Source: Pezizomycotina sp. ARF18
Taxonomy: Eukaryota > Ascomycota
Direction: 5' to 3'
NCBI GenBank assembly: GCA_002224055.1
Contig: AZLU01000008.1
Coordinates: 186,001 to 250,000, forward strand
Length of the DNA stretch: 64,000 nt
Shown: piece after piece, positions 1 to 12,200 of the stretch
Position numbering within the stretch: position 1 is the first letter of the stretch
Layout: the number at the start of each line of letters is the position of its first letter
Position numbers and translations under genes: made by a program
The notes under the pieces: generated by a model
The model's database searches: none
Seen by the model: only the letters and a program-made list of their open reading frames with translations
Told to the model about the DNA's origin: nothing

Positions 1-841
1 AGCGGTCGCCGATTTCTTATATCAGCACGTCGTCCTCGTGGACGACCCCCAGCTCACTCGGCGATGCCCCCGGAAGTGCCATGCTCGAAATCGAGGCTAA
101 GATTGGAACTTTCATGGACAAGAACACGAACCAGCGCTTGATGCTCCCCTGCCTTACGGAGACAATACTTGACATGTCCTCTCCGTACTTGAAGGTCTAC
201 TTTAAGAGCAGTATGACGGAGGTGCGTACATAAACCCTTTAAATACATCACGTGATCATTCATATTTTTTTTTTTTTTTTTATTTTTGCGTTGAGCTAAC
301 TTTTCTCTATAGTATCAACACAAGAAAATGAACACCTTCCTGAACAAAGCCTTCGAAGAAGCCCTCCGGCACTCGAAACCTGGCTCGCTGGGCGGATCGA
401 ACCCCGACCAACCGAACGCTCCCCCTCCCGCTTACCGATGAAATACACCCACCGCCGCGAACGCGATTCCTTCTACGAGCTCCCCGTCGACGCCCTCAAC
501 AACATCCCCGTCTACGCCCACAACTTTATCAACCCGCAGCACAAGCTCAAGCTCCGCGTCACGACGGACCAGCAGAAAGGAACAGTCCTGAACAAGATCG
601 TCAAAGCGCGCCTGGCGGATTTAAACGTTTACAGCCCGCGTACGAACTTCGACTGGAGGATAAGCGTGAACATGGAAATGCCGTACGACGGTCCGCTGGA
701 GGGTTTACGGCAGCAGGTGGATCGGGGCGGAGGCGGGGATCGGAATAAGGACCGCATCGGTTACCAGCACTTGTGTTATACGATTGACCTTACGCAGGTT
801 ACCAGCAGCGAGGTGAGCAAAAACGAAACTCTCCATGTCTC

Positions 842-873
<32 letters not shown>

Positions 874-1191
874 CTGCCACAAGGCATAGTAATTGGAACT
901 TTTAACTAACATCACGTGATTTTAACTTTGTAGCACAAGGGACCCGGCGCGAAAAAGGAGCACGAGCTCGAGGTCGAAGTGTCCTCCAGCAAGCTGCGGG
1001 AGCACGGCCTACTGATCCGCAACAACAAATCGAACGCGTACGAGGATATCGTCCGCGGCTTCTGCGATAACGTTAGGTGCTGGTTAGGGAGCTCGGCGTC
1101 AGCGAGAGGGGGTGATGGGGTAGCATTTTCTTTCTTTCTTTTTCTTTTATTTGTTCTTTTTTTTTTTTCTTTCTTTATTATTTCCTTGTAA
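1..1191 (+). CDS. CET1: mRNA 5'-triphosphatase (Cet1 type), 5' end missing
   Basis: This enzyme removes the gamma phosphate of nascent pre-mRNA, the first step of cap formation, in the nucleus with the guanylyltransferase. It belongs to the fungal triphosphate-tunnel metalloenzymes. Seen in order: MLEIEAKIGTF (metal-binding beta-1 strand, ExE), KYTHRRERDSFYEL, DWRISVNMEM, RNKDRIGYQH, YTIDLTQVT and HELEVEVSS (second ExExE strand). All the tunnel strands expected of Cet1 are present. Exons are 1-221, 313-812 and 934 onward; both introns (222-312, 813-933) have a branch-like CTAAC and a long T run. The N-terminal regulatory part lies left of the window. The frame slips once before base 60 and once near 435 (TACCGATG), probably through lost bases in C runs. 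The tail after CDNVRCW runs into T-rich sequence, so the true stop may lie before 1191. Confidence 0.86.
247..256. promoter_or_regulatory. ATCACGTGAT palindrome in CET1 intron 1
   Basis: A perfect 10-base palindrome with an E-box core (CACGTG), the type of site bound by bHLH factors such as Cbf1. It lies inside the first intron, flanked by AC on the left. The second intron of the same gene holds the same 12 bases. Binding is an inference. Confidence 0.35.
844..873 (+). repeat. T tract (about 30) in CET1 intron 2
   Basis: An uninterrupted T run in the middle of the intron, upstream of the branch-like site. Intron 1 has a shorter one at about 265-281. Run lengths are unreliable given the homopolymer problem seen in the coding regions. 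Confidence 0.8.
911..920. promoter_or_regulatory. ATCACGTGAT palindrome in CET1 intron 2
   Basis: This is the second exact copy of the 10-base palindrome, again preceded by AC. It lies directly after the presumed branch site TTAACTAAC and 11 bases before the 3' splice site. It could serve a DNA-binding factor or act in the RNA as a small hairpin. Function is not shown. Confidence 0.35.
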
Positions 1192-3151
1192 TCATCGGAG
1201 AAGGGTTGGCCCTTTTTTTTTTCTTTTTTTTCTTGTTCTTTTTATGATGAGAATGACATGCCTTCGTTTGGAGTCTTTTTGTGCCTTTTCGAAGAAAAAG
1301 GGAAAAGATATATTATTTGTTCCATTGTACATATCACATAACACTACTTACCACTTACTAGTAGTATCACTTCGGGGGGGGGGGAGGAAACATTTACTCT
1401 TTTTCCTCTTCGTATTCCGACCATTTTTTGTTACCTTTCTTTCGTTGCACAGGACAGTAATGGTCATTTTAGTAAACAAGTCTGCCCCCCTCCCAAACCC
1501 TTTTTCTATAACGGAAAACATACGATATCAAGCTTATAATCATTTATTTTTATTTTTCATTCCCCTGTACTATTTGTCTCTGGTTTTAAAATCTCTTCTC
1601 CTCACTCGTTATATGCATCATTACTACCATGTTGTTGGTATGTGACGCGTTTTTGTTCGATGCATTACTTCTTTTGTTTTTTTTTTTTTTTTTTTTTTTC
1701 TTTTCACACCATTAGCTCCTAACTCACATACTACTAATCTGAAATGAAAAAGCGACTGCCTTTCCGTCAGGGTAGCTAGCTGTATGCTATACATCTGCAA
1801 CTTTTGGAGTATTCCTCTGAGATCGTCTAGCTAGCTTAGGAGAGCCAGTAAAAACAGTATGCCGAAAAGTGACCAAGATAAAACATATTACGGGTATCCT
1901 TATATAGACGCCCTTTTTTTAAGCGCTTTTAACGCCGTTACTATTTGGGACAATACTCTAATATATATATATATATATATATATGTTTCTTTGTATTTGG
2001 AGGGAGGAGATCCTTGCTAAAGCCGGTAGCATTTTTTTTTTATTTTTTTTATTTATTTATTTTTTTTTTTTTATACCGAGATCCGAGAGTAGGAATAGAA
2101 AGCGATTTTTTTTCGGGGATCGAGAAAAACGGAAGGACAGCACCCTCCAAAACAGAACGCCGATATTCCTACGGGAATGAATCGAAGCGGCCGGTATATT
2201 ACACGAATATACTGGTCTAGTGTACGTTATTCAAAGGAGAGAGCCACGTAAGAATATTTTTTTTTTTTTTTTTTTTTTTTTTTAGAGAATAAACCGGTGT
2301 GAATGGGGGAAAAAAAAAAAAACCAAAGTGTTGAGCCTCATTCTCATCTCCGGCAGGCAGCAGGACCTTGGAAGCGCCAGAGCTGCGTTACTGAACGCTG
2401 AACGCAATGGATCACGCACACTTCTGGACTTTATAGCTTAGCTATATACCCGTTAAAGATCTTTGAGACATTTATAACACATTGAGCCCCTCACGATGAC
2501 GAAAAACCTCATCGTCTACATACATGCTACAGCCTCTCGGTGATCTTCCTCGGCCATGAGGCGAGAAAAAAAAATTCCCATCATGGATAAAAGAGGGGGG
2601 GGGGGGGAAGAGCGGCCACCGGGTCTAAGTATGTATAATAGTGGGCCCATTCCGTTTCGTGCATCACGATGTCTCGCCTTCCCCACAAGTAACCGGTCCA
2701 ACTATTCCTTGCTTGAAGGACATTCATCAAATTTAACCTACAAAAAGCCCTCAACAAAATTTCGAATTTTCCACCCCAAAGGTTCCTCGGCAATTGACAT
2801 TCTTCTTCACGGTTTTTTTTTTTTTTTTTTTTTTGAATGTATGAGATTTTAGCGTCCCTTTTTTTTATAAACCAAGGAAGAACCTGAAAATACTCCAGCC
2901 ATTTATTTTATCATTCTCTTCTTATAAAGCAGAGTATATTTCCGAGATTATTTTTTTATTTTTTTATTTTTTTTTTTTTTTCAATTATTTTTGTTAGTTT
3001 TTAAAAACGGTCTTTTTCTTTCCCCCGCAAAACCTTAAATTTCTGGGGGGGGGCTCGGATTCCGGCTAAAAAAAACATTCGCACGGCTTTTTGGCCAGGT
3101 TGTTTGTTACCTAAAAAAGTTGCCGACGTTTTTTTTTTTTACCACAGTGCG

Positions 3152-3183
<32 letters not shown>

Positions 3184-3453
3184 GCCAGCCAATTGTAAAC
3201 TGTTCTTATTACTTCCTTTTCCCGCTGCCTTCCTGCACCCGACACTCTCTTAAACTCATTCACCTTCTCGATTCAACATCGCCAATCCCCCATCTCACTC
3301 CTTTCTCCTTCAACAGGTTCTAGACATTCCTAGCTTGGGGGTTTCCTATCGTATCTTTTCCCTCCATTACTCGGTTTTTACGGGGGGCTAACCAGGTTTA
3401 AAGGAGAGACGCTAGAAGAGAGAGTATATACCGGCTACACCCACCCGCCCACC
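1192..3453. other. T-rich intergenic region
   Basis: No gene is visible here. The stretch holds the CET1 3' flank and the upstream region of the acyltransferase. It has T runs near 1680-1699, 2257-2283, 2813-2834 and 3154-3183, an (AT)n tract at about 1961-1984, and G runs near 1375 and 2597. Open frames in it are made of Phe/Leu/Ser codons from the T runs and look non-coding. Confidence 0.6.
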
Positions 3454-6233
3454 ATGACTTCCAGCGACGATTCACCACCGCGACCACGACCTCCTCCAAC
3501 AACTTCCTCCTCCTCTCCGACCACGACGACCCTTTCCACAGCAGAAACGACCACCTCGCCTCCTCCTCACGCACATCAACACGCCCGACATGGACATCCT
3601 CTCCAAGAAACCCGATCCACCCTCCCTTAGTCCACGCCCCGCCACCGCCGCACACCCAGGAAACCCCTCGACGCCCGAAGACCCACCGTCCCACTAAACT
3701 CGAAGTCCCGCCGTCTCCCAGCAGCAGCAGCAGCAGCAGCAAACGTCCGACGAGATCGACGACCCATCGCAACATCGCGTTTAAGAACACGCACTTTAGG
3801 ATGCGCCGCTGGGCTTCCTCCGCGAGGTGTCGATGATGTATTCTGGAGCGGGTTGGCGATCGTACGACAACCCCATCGGGCAACCGATCTTCTACAAGGG
3901 TTTCACGGAGGACATGAAATCATGGATACTATCCTCCCGCTCGTCCGCGAGAAGATATCCGAACTAGCTGAAAAACGCACGGATTTGGAGGATAACATGG
4001 GTATCCTACCATGTACCGAAAAGCGGGAAGAGAGGAGGAGGCAGATCGAGCGGGATATAGAAGACGTAGCGGACGGTGTCGCGGAGAACATGATATGTAA
4101 GTTCGAGTCGAAGAGTTTTATCCGGGGGGCGTACTTTTTGGCGAACCAGGTGCTCTCGAGGACGTACCACCAGGGATACACGTTTCTACCGGGGAGGTGT
4201 TGAATCTGACGAAGGTGGCGAAGAGGTGCGAGGAGCGGAAGCAGTCGATGATCTTCCTGCCCTGCCACCGGAGTCATATCGATTACGTCTCGCTGCAGGT
4301 TATATGCTACAGGCTGGGTATTGCGCTGCCGAGCGTTATTGCTGGGATAATTTGAATTTTCCGGTCGTGGGGCCGTTCTTGCAGCATGCCGGTGCGTTTT
4401 GGATCAGGAGGCAGATGGGGGACGATGCGCTGTACAGTACGATGGTGCAGGCGTATGTTGATGTTTTGCTGAAGAAGGGGTTTAATATGGAGTGTTTATA
4501 GGTATGTTCACACGTTCTCTTCCTTGGATACATCCACGAAGATTATTTCCAACCCTTTTCTTTTTTTTTTTTTCTTTTTTTTTTTTTTTAAAAAAAAAAA
4601 AAAGAATTGCAGTTTACTTGGATGGGTGGAATTGACATTTCATCTAGAGGAACACGCTCCCGCACCGGCAAGCTCCTCCCCCAAATTCGGTATCCTAAAC
4701 TTCATCCTCTCATCCGTCCTCTCCGGCCGGACAAAGACTGCTACATTGTCCCGTATCAACCAGTACGACAAAGTAATCGAAACGGAATCCTACATCTCCG
4801 AACTCCTCGGCGTCCCAAAAAGAAAGAAAACCTCTACGACTTTTATCATCTTCCTCCGTCCTATCACTAAAAATGGGACGGGTCGACGTCCGCTTCCACG
4901 AGCCGTGGAGTTTGCGGGAGTTTATCTCGAGGCAGCTCGCGAGGACGCAGAGTATTCCTGCGAATATGAGCGAGGGTGCGATCGATTTAAGTGCCAACCA
5001 GCGCGTGAGGTTGCTGAGAGTATGGGGTATAAAGTACTCAGCGATATTAACGCGTGCAGCGTCGTCATGCCGACTGCGCTGATCGGGACTATACTGCTTA
5101 CGCTCCGTGGCCGCGGTGTTGGCAAGAGCGAATTGATCCGGCGCATCGAGTGGTTGAAATCGCGCATCCGCGCGAAGGGCGGTAAAGTAGCGCACTTCGG
5201 CGGCGCGGGGCCTGACGTCGTCGTTCAGCGCGGGTTGGAAGTTTTGGGAGACCTCGTCGGCCGCGTGGACGGATTAGCGGAGGAGACGTTCTACGCTGTT
5301 GATAGGTTCCAGCTTAGCTTTTACCGCAACGGCGTTATACACTTGTTTATTCTTGAAAGCGTCGTTGCGGCGGCGATGTACACGCGCGTTAAGCAGGGCG
5401 GCGGGCCGGATAACCAGCGCGTTCCTGGGATGAATTATTCAAGCACGTTACGTTCCTGTCGCAGCTGTTCAGGGGCGAATTCGTGTTTCCTACGGAGGGT
5501 ATTCTGACGAATTTACACGCTACGTTAAAGGGACTCGAAGCGGATCAGGTCATCCGTATCGGGCGCAGCGATACGCGAAGAAGGAATCGAGTACGTCGAG
5601 CTATCGGACGTCGAACGGCGCTGCGGAAGGGAGAACTTTGACTTTTACTGCTTTTTGATATGGCCGTTCATCGAAGGGGTATGGTTGGCCGGCGTCGCCA
5701 TCACGGAATCGCGCTCGCTGCAATCCGCACGGTACTTCGACGTCGGAGGAAGAAAAATGGGTAGACTCGAAGTCCTCCCTCGTCATGGCCCAGCGCCTCG
5801 GGAAGACGCTGTACCACCAGGGCGACATCAGCTACTTCGAAGCCGTCAACGTGCAAACCCTCAAAAACTCCTTCCAGCGCTTCGAAGAGGAAGGCATACT
5901 GGTTTCCAGGAAACTCCCGCGCCGCCGATTCCGGAGGGTGAGCAGCAGCAGGCGCAGCAGAACTTCGGGTCGCAGATACGGGTGGCCGGAGTGGGCGCCG
6001 CTGAGGGAGTTCGGAGAGAACGGGGAGCTGGTTAGTACGAAGGGGAAGCTGTGGGAGTTCGTGGAGATGGTTGCTGTTACGAGGCGCGAGGGAAGAATAG
6101 GAGGGATAGTCCGACGGTTAGCGGGAGGGTGCTTAGGCTCGCGGAGGCGTTGGGTTTGGAGCTTTTCGAGGGGAGAAGGAACGGGCGGCAGATAGGGCGG
6201 CGGGAGTTACGAAGAAGAAGGGAAGAAGGTTAG
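3454..6233 (+). CDS. PlsB-family glycerol-3-phosphate / DHAP acyltransferase
   Basis: It transfers an acyl chain to sn-glycerol-3-phosphate or dihydroxyacetone phosphate, the first step of phospholipid and triacylglycerol synthesis. The start ATG at 3454 has a good context (CACCATGAC) and opens a Ser/Thr/Pro-rich leader with a Ser run (AGC repeat at 3720-3741). The acyltransferase motifs follow in order: HRSHIDYVS (motif I, catalytic HxxxxD), DNLNFPVVGPFLQHAG (motif II), GTRSRTGKLLP (motif III) and YIVP (motif IV). Later parts are also typical: ENFDFYCFLIWPFIEG and the C-terminal LYHQGDISYFEA. One intron is clear at 4502-4647; its long T run meets an A run. The frame slips many times, and family motifs place several slips at runs of G or T (4344-4346, 4495-4497, 4649-4650). 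Substrate choice cannot be read from sequence, and the 3' end is approximate. Confidence 0.85.
4559..4604. repeat. T run followed by A run inside intron
   Basis: About 30 mostly T bases are followed at once by about 14 A bases within the acyltransferase intron. The RNA could fold into a U-A hairpin between the donor and the acceptor at 4647. Exact lengths are uncertain. Confidence 0.7.
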
Positions 6234-7283
6234 GGCGAGGCTGTAAAAAGCGGGGAGGAAGAGAAAAAAGGGTGGCGGGTTGTACGAATAGAGTATTCCC
6301 GGGGGGGGGAGGGTGGAGAATAGGGTTAGGGAGGGGCGGTCAGGGGTGTATCATACAACAATAATTCCAACAAAAAAACAACCATAATTTGCATAGTTCT
6401 TCATTTCTTTGTTTTCCTTTCTTTCGTAAATTAGTCTCTTGATTGTATATTATTCTTTTTTTTCTTTTTTTTTTTTCTTCTAAGAACAAAACAACACCTT
6501 TTTTTTTTGGCATAAGTTATTCTACGGTATTATCGAAATCATTTCAACAAAAAAAATACAAGTATTCTACTTACTTACTAGTTGTCTAGAAAATCTCCTC
6601 TCACTAACCATCGAGCTCTTCGGAGTTTTTTTCCTACGGGAATGACAGCCGTATGCGTTCGTTGAATATAAAACTTTTACTTGTAAACTAACGAAATCGT
6701 ATTTGATAACTTTGCACCTATAAACACTATCGGCGACTTGTAATTCACAAAAAAAAAAGTTCCGCCTCCCGCAGTCACCTGTGGAATTTTTTTAATGGAG
6801 GAAATTTAAGCTCATGATCAATCCGTTTCTACCAAAGCCTTGAGCGGTATTTACTGAATCAGTCTTTTTTTTAGTAGGGCTACCCTCCTTATACAACGCA
6901 CGGGGATCATCTATCGTGATCCGTATCATATATGTAAAAAAAAAAAAAAAAACGCTCGGAAAGTTGAGTCTTCCATCGATCAAACAGACTCGGTCCCTAC
7001 AGGATATTGGATGATGTGGCCCCCCCTTTCGAAATCCTGTTCTTGCCAAAAATACTACTTGACGTCCTTACGAGGTGTTACCACACGCCATCCCCCTTGA
7101 GAACAAAAAAAACTTTGTAGCCCCGGAACGCCTCGCATGGAAAGTCACGGCAGGCGCCATTGACCTGAGCACTTGTTTCTCGTTTTTATAGGTTCGCGCG
7201 TGGGGCACCGTACAACAAAAGAGACCGGCATGCTGCTTCGCGCCAAACGGTCCCGAAAAAATGTTTCGATATGACCGGATCTA

Positions 7284-7319
<36 letters not shown>

Positions 7320-9233
7320 GGATTTTCGTTAACTCGGGTGTTTGAATAGAGATATCCCATGCCTCTTCGTTTTTTTTTCTTTCTTTTTTTTCTTTTTTTT
7401 TTTCTTTTTACCCTGTCTTCTTAAAACCACTTCCGCTCATTCAGGTGTAAAAGGAAGTTTTTTAGTTAGTCCGTAGAGTTAAAATTCGATAACAACTCAA
7501 CGAGATAAAACTCGACGGGCTAGATTTCTTCTTTCAATCGAAAAAAAGAAAAAAAAAATCATCTCGAAACACAATCCCGATTCCGCGGGGACTTGCGCCT
7601 TGCAAGGAAAGAAGCCGCAAGCGAGGTCTATTCTTTGGAAAGCGAAACCATTTTACTTCTATCATCGTGGAAACAAACCTCAGACGTAGAAAGTTCTTAT
7701 ACATTATGCCGCGCGACGAAACGGAATGTGAAATGTCATCGTGGGCCTATCGTGGTTTTGTGCCACGTTGTGGTATTTTTTTTTTGTTTGCCCTGGCCGC
7801 GCTTTGTTTTTCACTTTGCCTCGTATGTAGATTCCCCTACTCATTGGTACTTGCCTTTAAGGAGAAAAGATGGAAAAAGAAGGAGAGAGAGAGAGAGAGA
7901 GAGAAAAGAATGGCAAACCAACCACATAGATAGAGGCCGTTACTTCCGGATGAAACACAACAATTGTCTGACAAACGCGCAAACAAAGTCCGAACGCATG
8001 AATAGTGGATTCAAAGACGACCTGCTATCTTTGACCACAAATTAGTAATATTAGCGTATTTGTTTCTTCCCGTACAGCTTAGTATTAGCGTGTACGACAA
8101 CATTCTTTCATGGTTAAGAAAAAAAAAGCTAGCAACGCTACGGGAACAAAGGTAACTCGCGCTTGTCCCCTCTTTTCTAGGTCTCTGGTACCTTGCAGAT
8201 AGCAAGCTTTTTTTTCATCTCCTAAAATAAATTTTCAATCAAATGAGGGAAAACACATACAAAGCTGAAGGGGTTTGTCAATGGTAACCCGGACTAGAAC
8301 GGGCTCTTTGTTTAGTTGTTCAGTACCAACATCCCAACAAACATAAGGGTTTCCATGATAGGAGCGGGCAGTACAGACCATTGTAACCCGGGGAGTTCGT
8401 GCGGTAAAATCTCGGCAAACAAAGGATGTCCGCATGTCCTCCACGCACGAGAGACGACAATTAAGGATGGCTGGAAATGTTTCAAGGAATGAAACAATTC
8501 CATGGCGTTCGCTTTTGCCCATGACTATGAGGTTATTCTCATGGATACTTAGTATATGAACAAAGACTTAAGGACGCTCGCTGTGATCGTGGCGCTCTTT
8601 TGTCCCTTCATAGTGGCTTAAGAGTCCATTTCCTCAAACTGTTTCCTTCTGTTCTTCTGGAATCGACTTCTTTGTGATGAAATGCGATATCAAGCGCATC
8701 ATTCCCACCTTACTTTCTAGAAGAAAGCTGTAATTCTTCTTTGGCAAAAGCTACCTTTTTTTTTTTTTTTTCCCTTCATGTTAAGTTCCGGTTCCGTTAA
8801 TCAATGGTAGCGCAGGCGATACTTTGACAATTCCGTTTCACTAGCACTTAGTTCCCAGAAATACTGTTCTCGATTTCAAAAGACCAATATTGAATTCAAG
8901 TTGCAACTTCACAAATTGTCATTTGTCATAGAAAATTCACCCAGCCCTTGTATAACTTGCTCTTTTCATTGGTTATGGCATCTTTTTTGTCATAAATCCC
9001 TCTCATTTTTTCAAGTCCATTTTCTGATAGAGGATAAGAATCTCCACTTTCTATATATCCCTAGTTACGATTCCTCTGAGTTCACTGTCATCCCTCTTCG
9101 TAAACCACTATTTCTATCGTTCTCGTTTTATTGTATACGCGTTCCTTTCCTTCTCGATTTTCGTGCTGCCAAGTTCTCATAAACCCAGCATCTTTCAGTA
9201 TTTCCAAGTTCGTTTCCTCCTTTTGTACGAAGC
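6234..9233. other. Intergenic region, no clear gene
   Basis: About 3 kb between two convincing genes. It contains a 34-base A run at about 7284-7317, a (GA)n tract at about 7885-7905, and T-rich tracts at 6455-6480 and 7370-7410. Several open frames of 60-150 codons occur on both strands but lack recognisable motifs. The sequence from about 8.9 kb is pyrimidine-rich and probably holds the promoter of the next gene. Confidence 0.5.
8235..8522 (-). CDS. Possible small cysteine-rich ORF
   Basis: A 95-codon frame with a true ATG start and seven cysteines (LNCRLSC, SFVC, MVC, YVCW, LCMC). It has no evident signal peptide and I recognise no family. It lies in the intergenic region before the long zinc-knuckle gene, on the opposite strand. 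It may be chance; the cysteine content and ATG start are the only support. Confidence 0.2.
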   Translation of the reverse strand: MGKSERHGIVSFLETFPAILNCRLSCVEDMRTSFVCRDFTARTPRVTMVCTARSYHGNPYVCWDVGTEQLNKEPVLVRVTIDKPLQLCMCFPSFD

Positions 9234-12200
9234 ATGGAGCCACCGAACCCCTTACACCCATTTTCCCTATGCATCCGTTGTTGCAAGATGATACACCGTA
9301 CTTGCAGGACAGCGGGGAGGAAGAAGCGGACGAAGACGTACCATGTCAACCCTCATATTCGGCGAAGACGACCAGTCTGGTATCCAATTCCTGTCCGATT
9401 CGGACGCTGCCGATTCTACTTCCGACTTCCAGGATACCCAAGAGCTCGTTTAGGCTTGAGGGTAGCGGTCAGGAAGAGGAACACCAGGACGCCGGTGACC
9501 CTAAGACTTCCAAAAACGCCGGCGACGCCGACGAGAGCGTCTGCTAGGCTCGCGGCGAAAGGAGCGAATGAGACACAACTGGAAAATGGTGAGGTTGAGG
9601 TCAATACTCCGGCTAGGACGCCAACTCGGAGGACACAGGCAAAAACACTGGCGAAGACGCCAACTAGGAGGACCCCAGCGAAGAAAACGCCGGCAAAGGC
9701 TCTGCTGAGCCTGAACCGGCGGAGGAAGGCGGTGACGAAACCTTGGAGAATCCGACTGCCGCTACCCCAACTCCGGCGCCGAAGCTGACTGCTGAGAAAA
9801 CGCCGGCTAATAAAACTCCAGCAAAGACCACTCCCGTGAGGAAGACGCCCGCGAAGGAAACCGCTGCTACGAAAACTCCTGCAAAGAAAACGCCGGCAAA
9901 GATAGATACGGTCACTGAAGAGGCTGAAGTCTCAGACCGAGAAGCCTCGGAATCTGAAGCCTCGGAGCCCGAATCCCCAAAGCCCCAGACGCCCGCTAAA
10001 ACCCCAGAAAAAATCCTACTCCAAAAAAGTACGAATCATCTCGCCTCCACAGGATTCGCCACGCCGCGAAAGACCGCCTTTTAACCGGTCCCATGCACAC
10101 TCGTCAACACGCCCGTGAGGTCCATTTTCCCTCGCGACGGGAGCTCATCCCCCAGCGAACCATCCCCTAGCGGACGCTTCACCACTCCAAGCGGTACGCC
10201 GGTCGAGCGTCCCCAGCGCATCATAGAGGAAGACGACGACTACGATGAAGAGAGCGAGGAGGATAAGGTTTCCGATGATGTGTCACCAGCTGAGTCTGAT
10301 GACTCCGATGAGTCGTACAAGGAGGACAGCGGTGAAAGCGATATTTCTGAAAAGGTCGCGAAGCATAGGCCGGCTCCCAAGCGCGGTAAAGGTAAGGATG
10401 GGTGGGCTAAGGAGCTCACGACGATCCAAGAGGAAACGTCTCCGTGAGCGAGGGGGAGGAGAACAGTACATCGGAAGTACCGCCAATTATGCTGCTGACG
10501 ATGGGAAAGAGGATACGGCGATGTCTGATACTTCAGAAGTGAATGCTTCTGACATCTTTGAAAATACAACTGAACTTACCATTGTAAATGAGGACAAAGA
10601 TGTTTTGAACGAGTAGGTTCATTCTATAATCCACTGCTTCTAGGTTCGAAGAACGTTTCTGACATCTTTGCCAACTCTATTTTAGTTCCGCAGATGACGT
10701 TCAGCTACCCACCAACAAGTTCCCGTACATCGTTGCCCGCGGACCGAATACCAAAACGAAAGCCTTCAAGGAGACGACGCAGTTTCGCTCCCCGAAATCT
10801 CTCTGGTCCGCGTCACGGGTACGGAAGGGCTTACGGCTCGTCAAATGGGTCTCCGAAGCGTTTCATTACGGCCTCATGAAGCGGAGGCACGCTATCTTAA
10901 ATTTCACCAGCGTCAGCATCTAGCAAAGGCGGCGACTCAAAGCGAAGACGACCTGGAGATAGATGACCTCAAAGCAACCACCACTAAGACCGTAAAGGCG
11001 TATCAAAAGCTACGAGTCAACAACCTCGGGCCCACTCGGGGTGGTAGAAATGTCATCACCGCTGCTACTGTGCAAGAGGAAGAAACGACGATCGTGGAGG
11101 AGCCAGAGGAATTCCGTCTATTCCCTGCCGATCCGAAGACGGAGGAGCAGAAGAGATATAAGCACTTCGAGGTAAGTCATTTTCCTTCCTTTTATGACCC
11201 GAGCAGATAGTATAGAGTATGTGGCAACCTTGACTGATTCAAACTTCTTTACGCGAAATAGAAACAAGCCGAAGAAGCAGAATGGGCCCGCCGCCTCTTC
11301 GCTCCCGCTATGATGCTCCTCCCAATTGTGAAAACGGACGATACGACGGACTACGGCTGCCCAGCCTGCCGCGAAGACTTCAAGCGTGCTCCAGCTCTCG
11401 GCCGTTTCTTCCCTTGTCCCACAAGCGCGATACCTCCAACAAAAAGTTCAAAGTCTACATCCCAACCGCAGCCGAAAGGCCAAGGAGAAGAAGATCAAGC
11501 GCGGTGGAGATGGCAGTTGCATCCATTGCGGTGCGCCGTTGGGTTTTCAGCCACGGGATCACGACAAGAAGTGTCCGTTTTACATGCGCCCGACGTCGTT
11601 CCCGCTCGACCGCAAGAAGAGGGATAAAGGAAAACATAGACCGAAACCGCTGCCAACGAAGGATAAGCCGACAGAAGTAACAAAGCAGAATGAAGTTGAA
11701 GATACTGCTCCGGAAGTCCCGCTCGACGAGCTGAGGAGTCAGATCGTGGAGCTCGTCAAGGCAGGCACGCTACGCAGGTTGAAAATACTGGGCCAAAGAA
11801 ACTTTGTCTCTGCGAAGAGTTACCGAACGTACTTGGAAAGCCTCGTACAGTTCGCGAAGGCGACGGAAGCGCAGCGGAAGGCTGATAAGCCGGAGTCGAA
11901 TAGGAGGCAGAAGCAAGATAAGAGTGATGACGAATACTTTCCTAGCCCGGGGGGTGAAATCGATGACGGCGACAATGTTGATTCAGGTAAGGAAAAAGAA
12001 ACTCCATCGCCGGAGCCGAAACCGAAGAAAACGCCTACGAAGACACCCGCGAAGACACCTAGGCAGAAGAAAAAGAAGTCCGATAATGGGGAATACGTTC
12101 CCAGCCCTGAAGTACCTGAGGACGATGACAATGGTGATACTGGAAGAAGACTGAAACGCCGAAGCCGACTAAGACAACAACTAAGACGCCAACTAAAACG

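Noticed and set aside
54-263. 69-codon minus-strand frame at the left edge
   Set aside because: It is a shadow of CET1, whose beta-1 strand (LEIEAKIG) is read on the plus strand here.
3398-3883. 161-codon minus-strand frame
   Set aside because: It mirrors the Ser/Thr/Pro-rich leader of the acyltransferase and has repetitive content; the plus strand has the ATG and downstream motifs.
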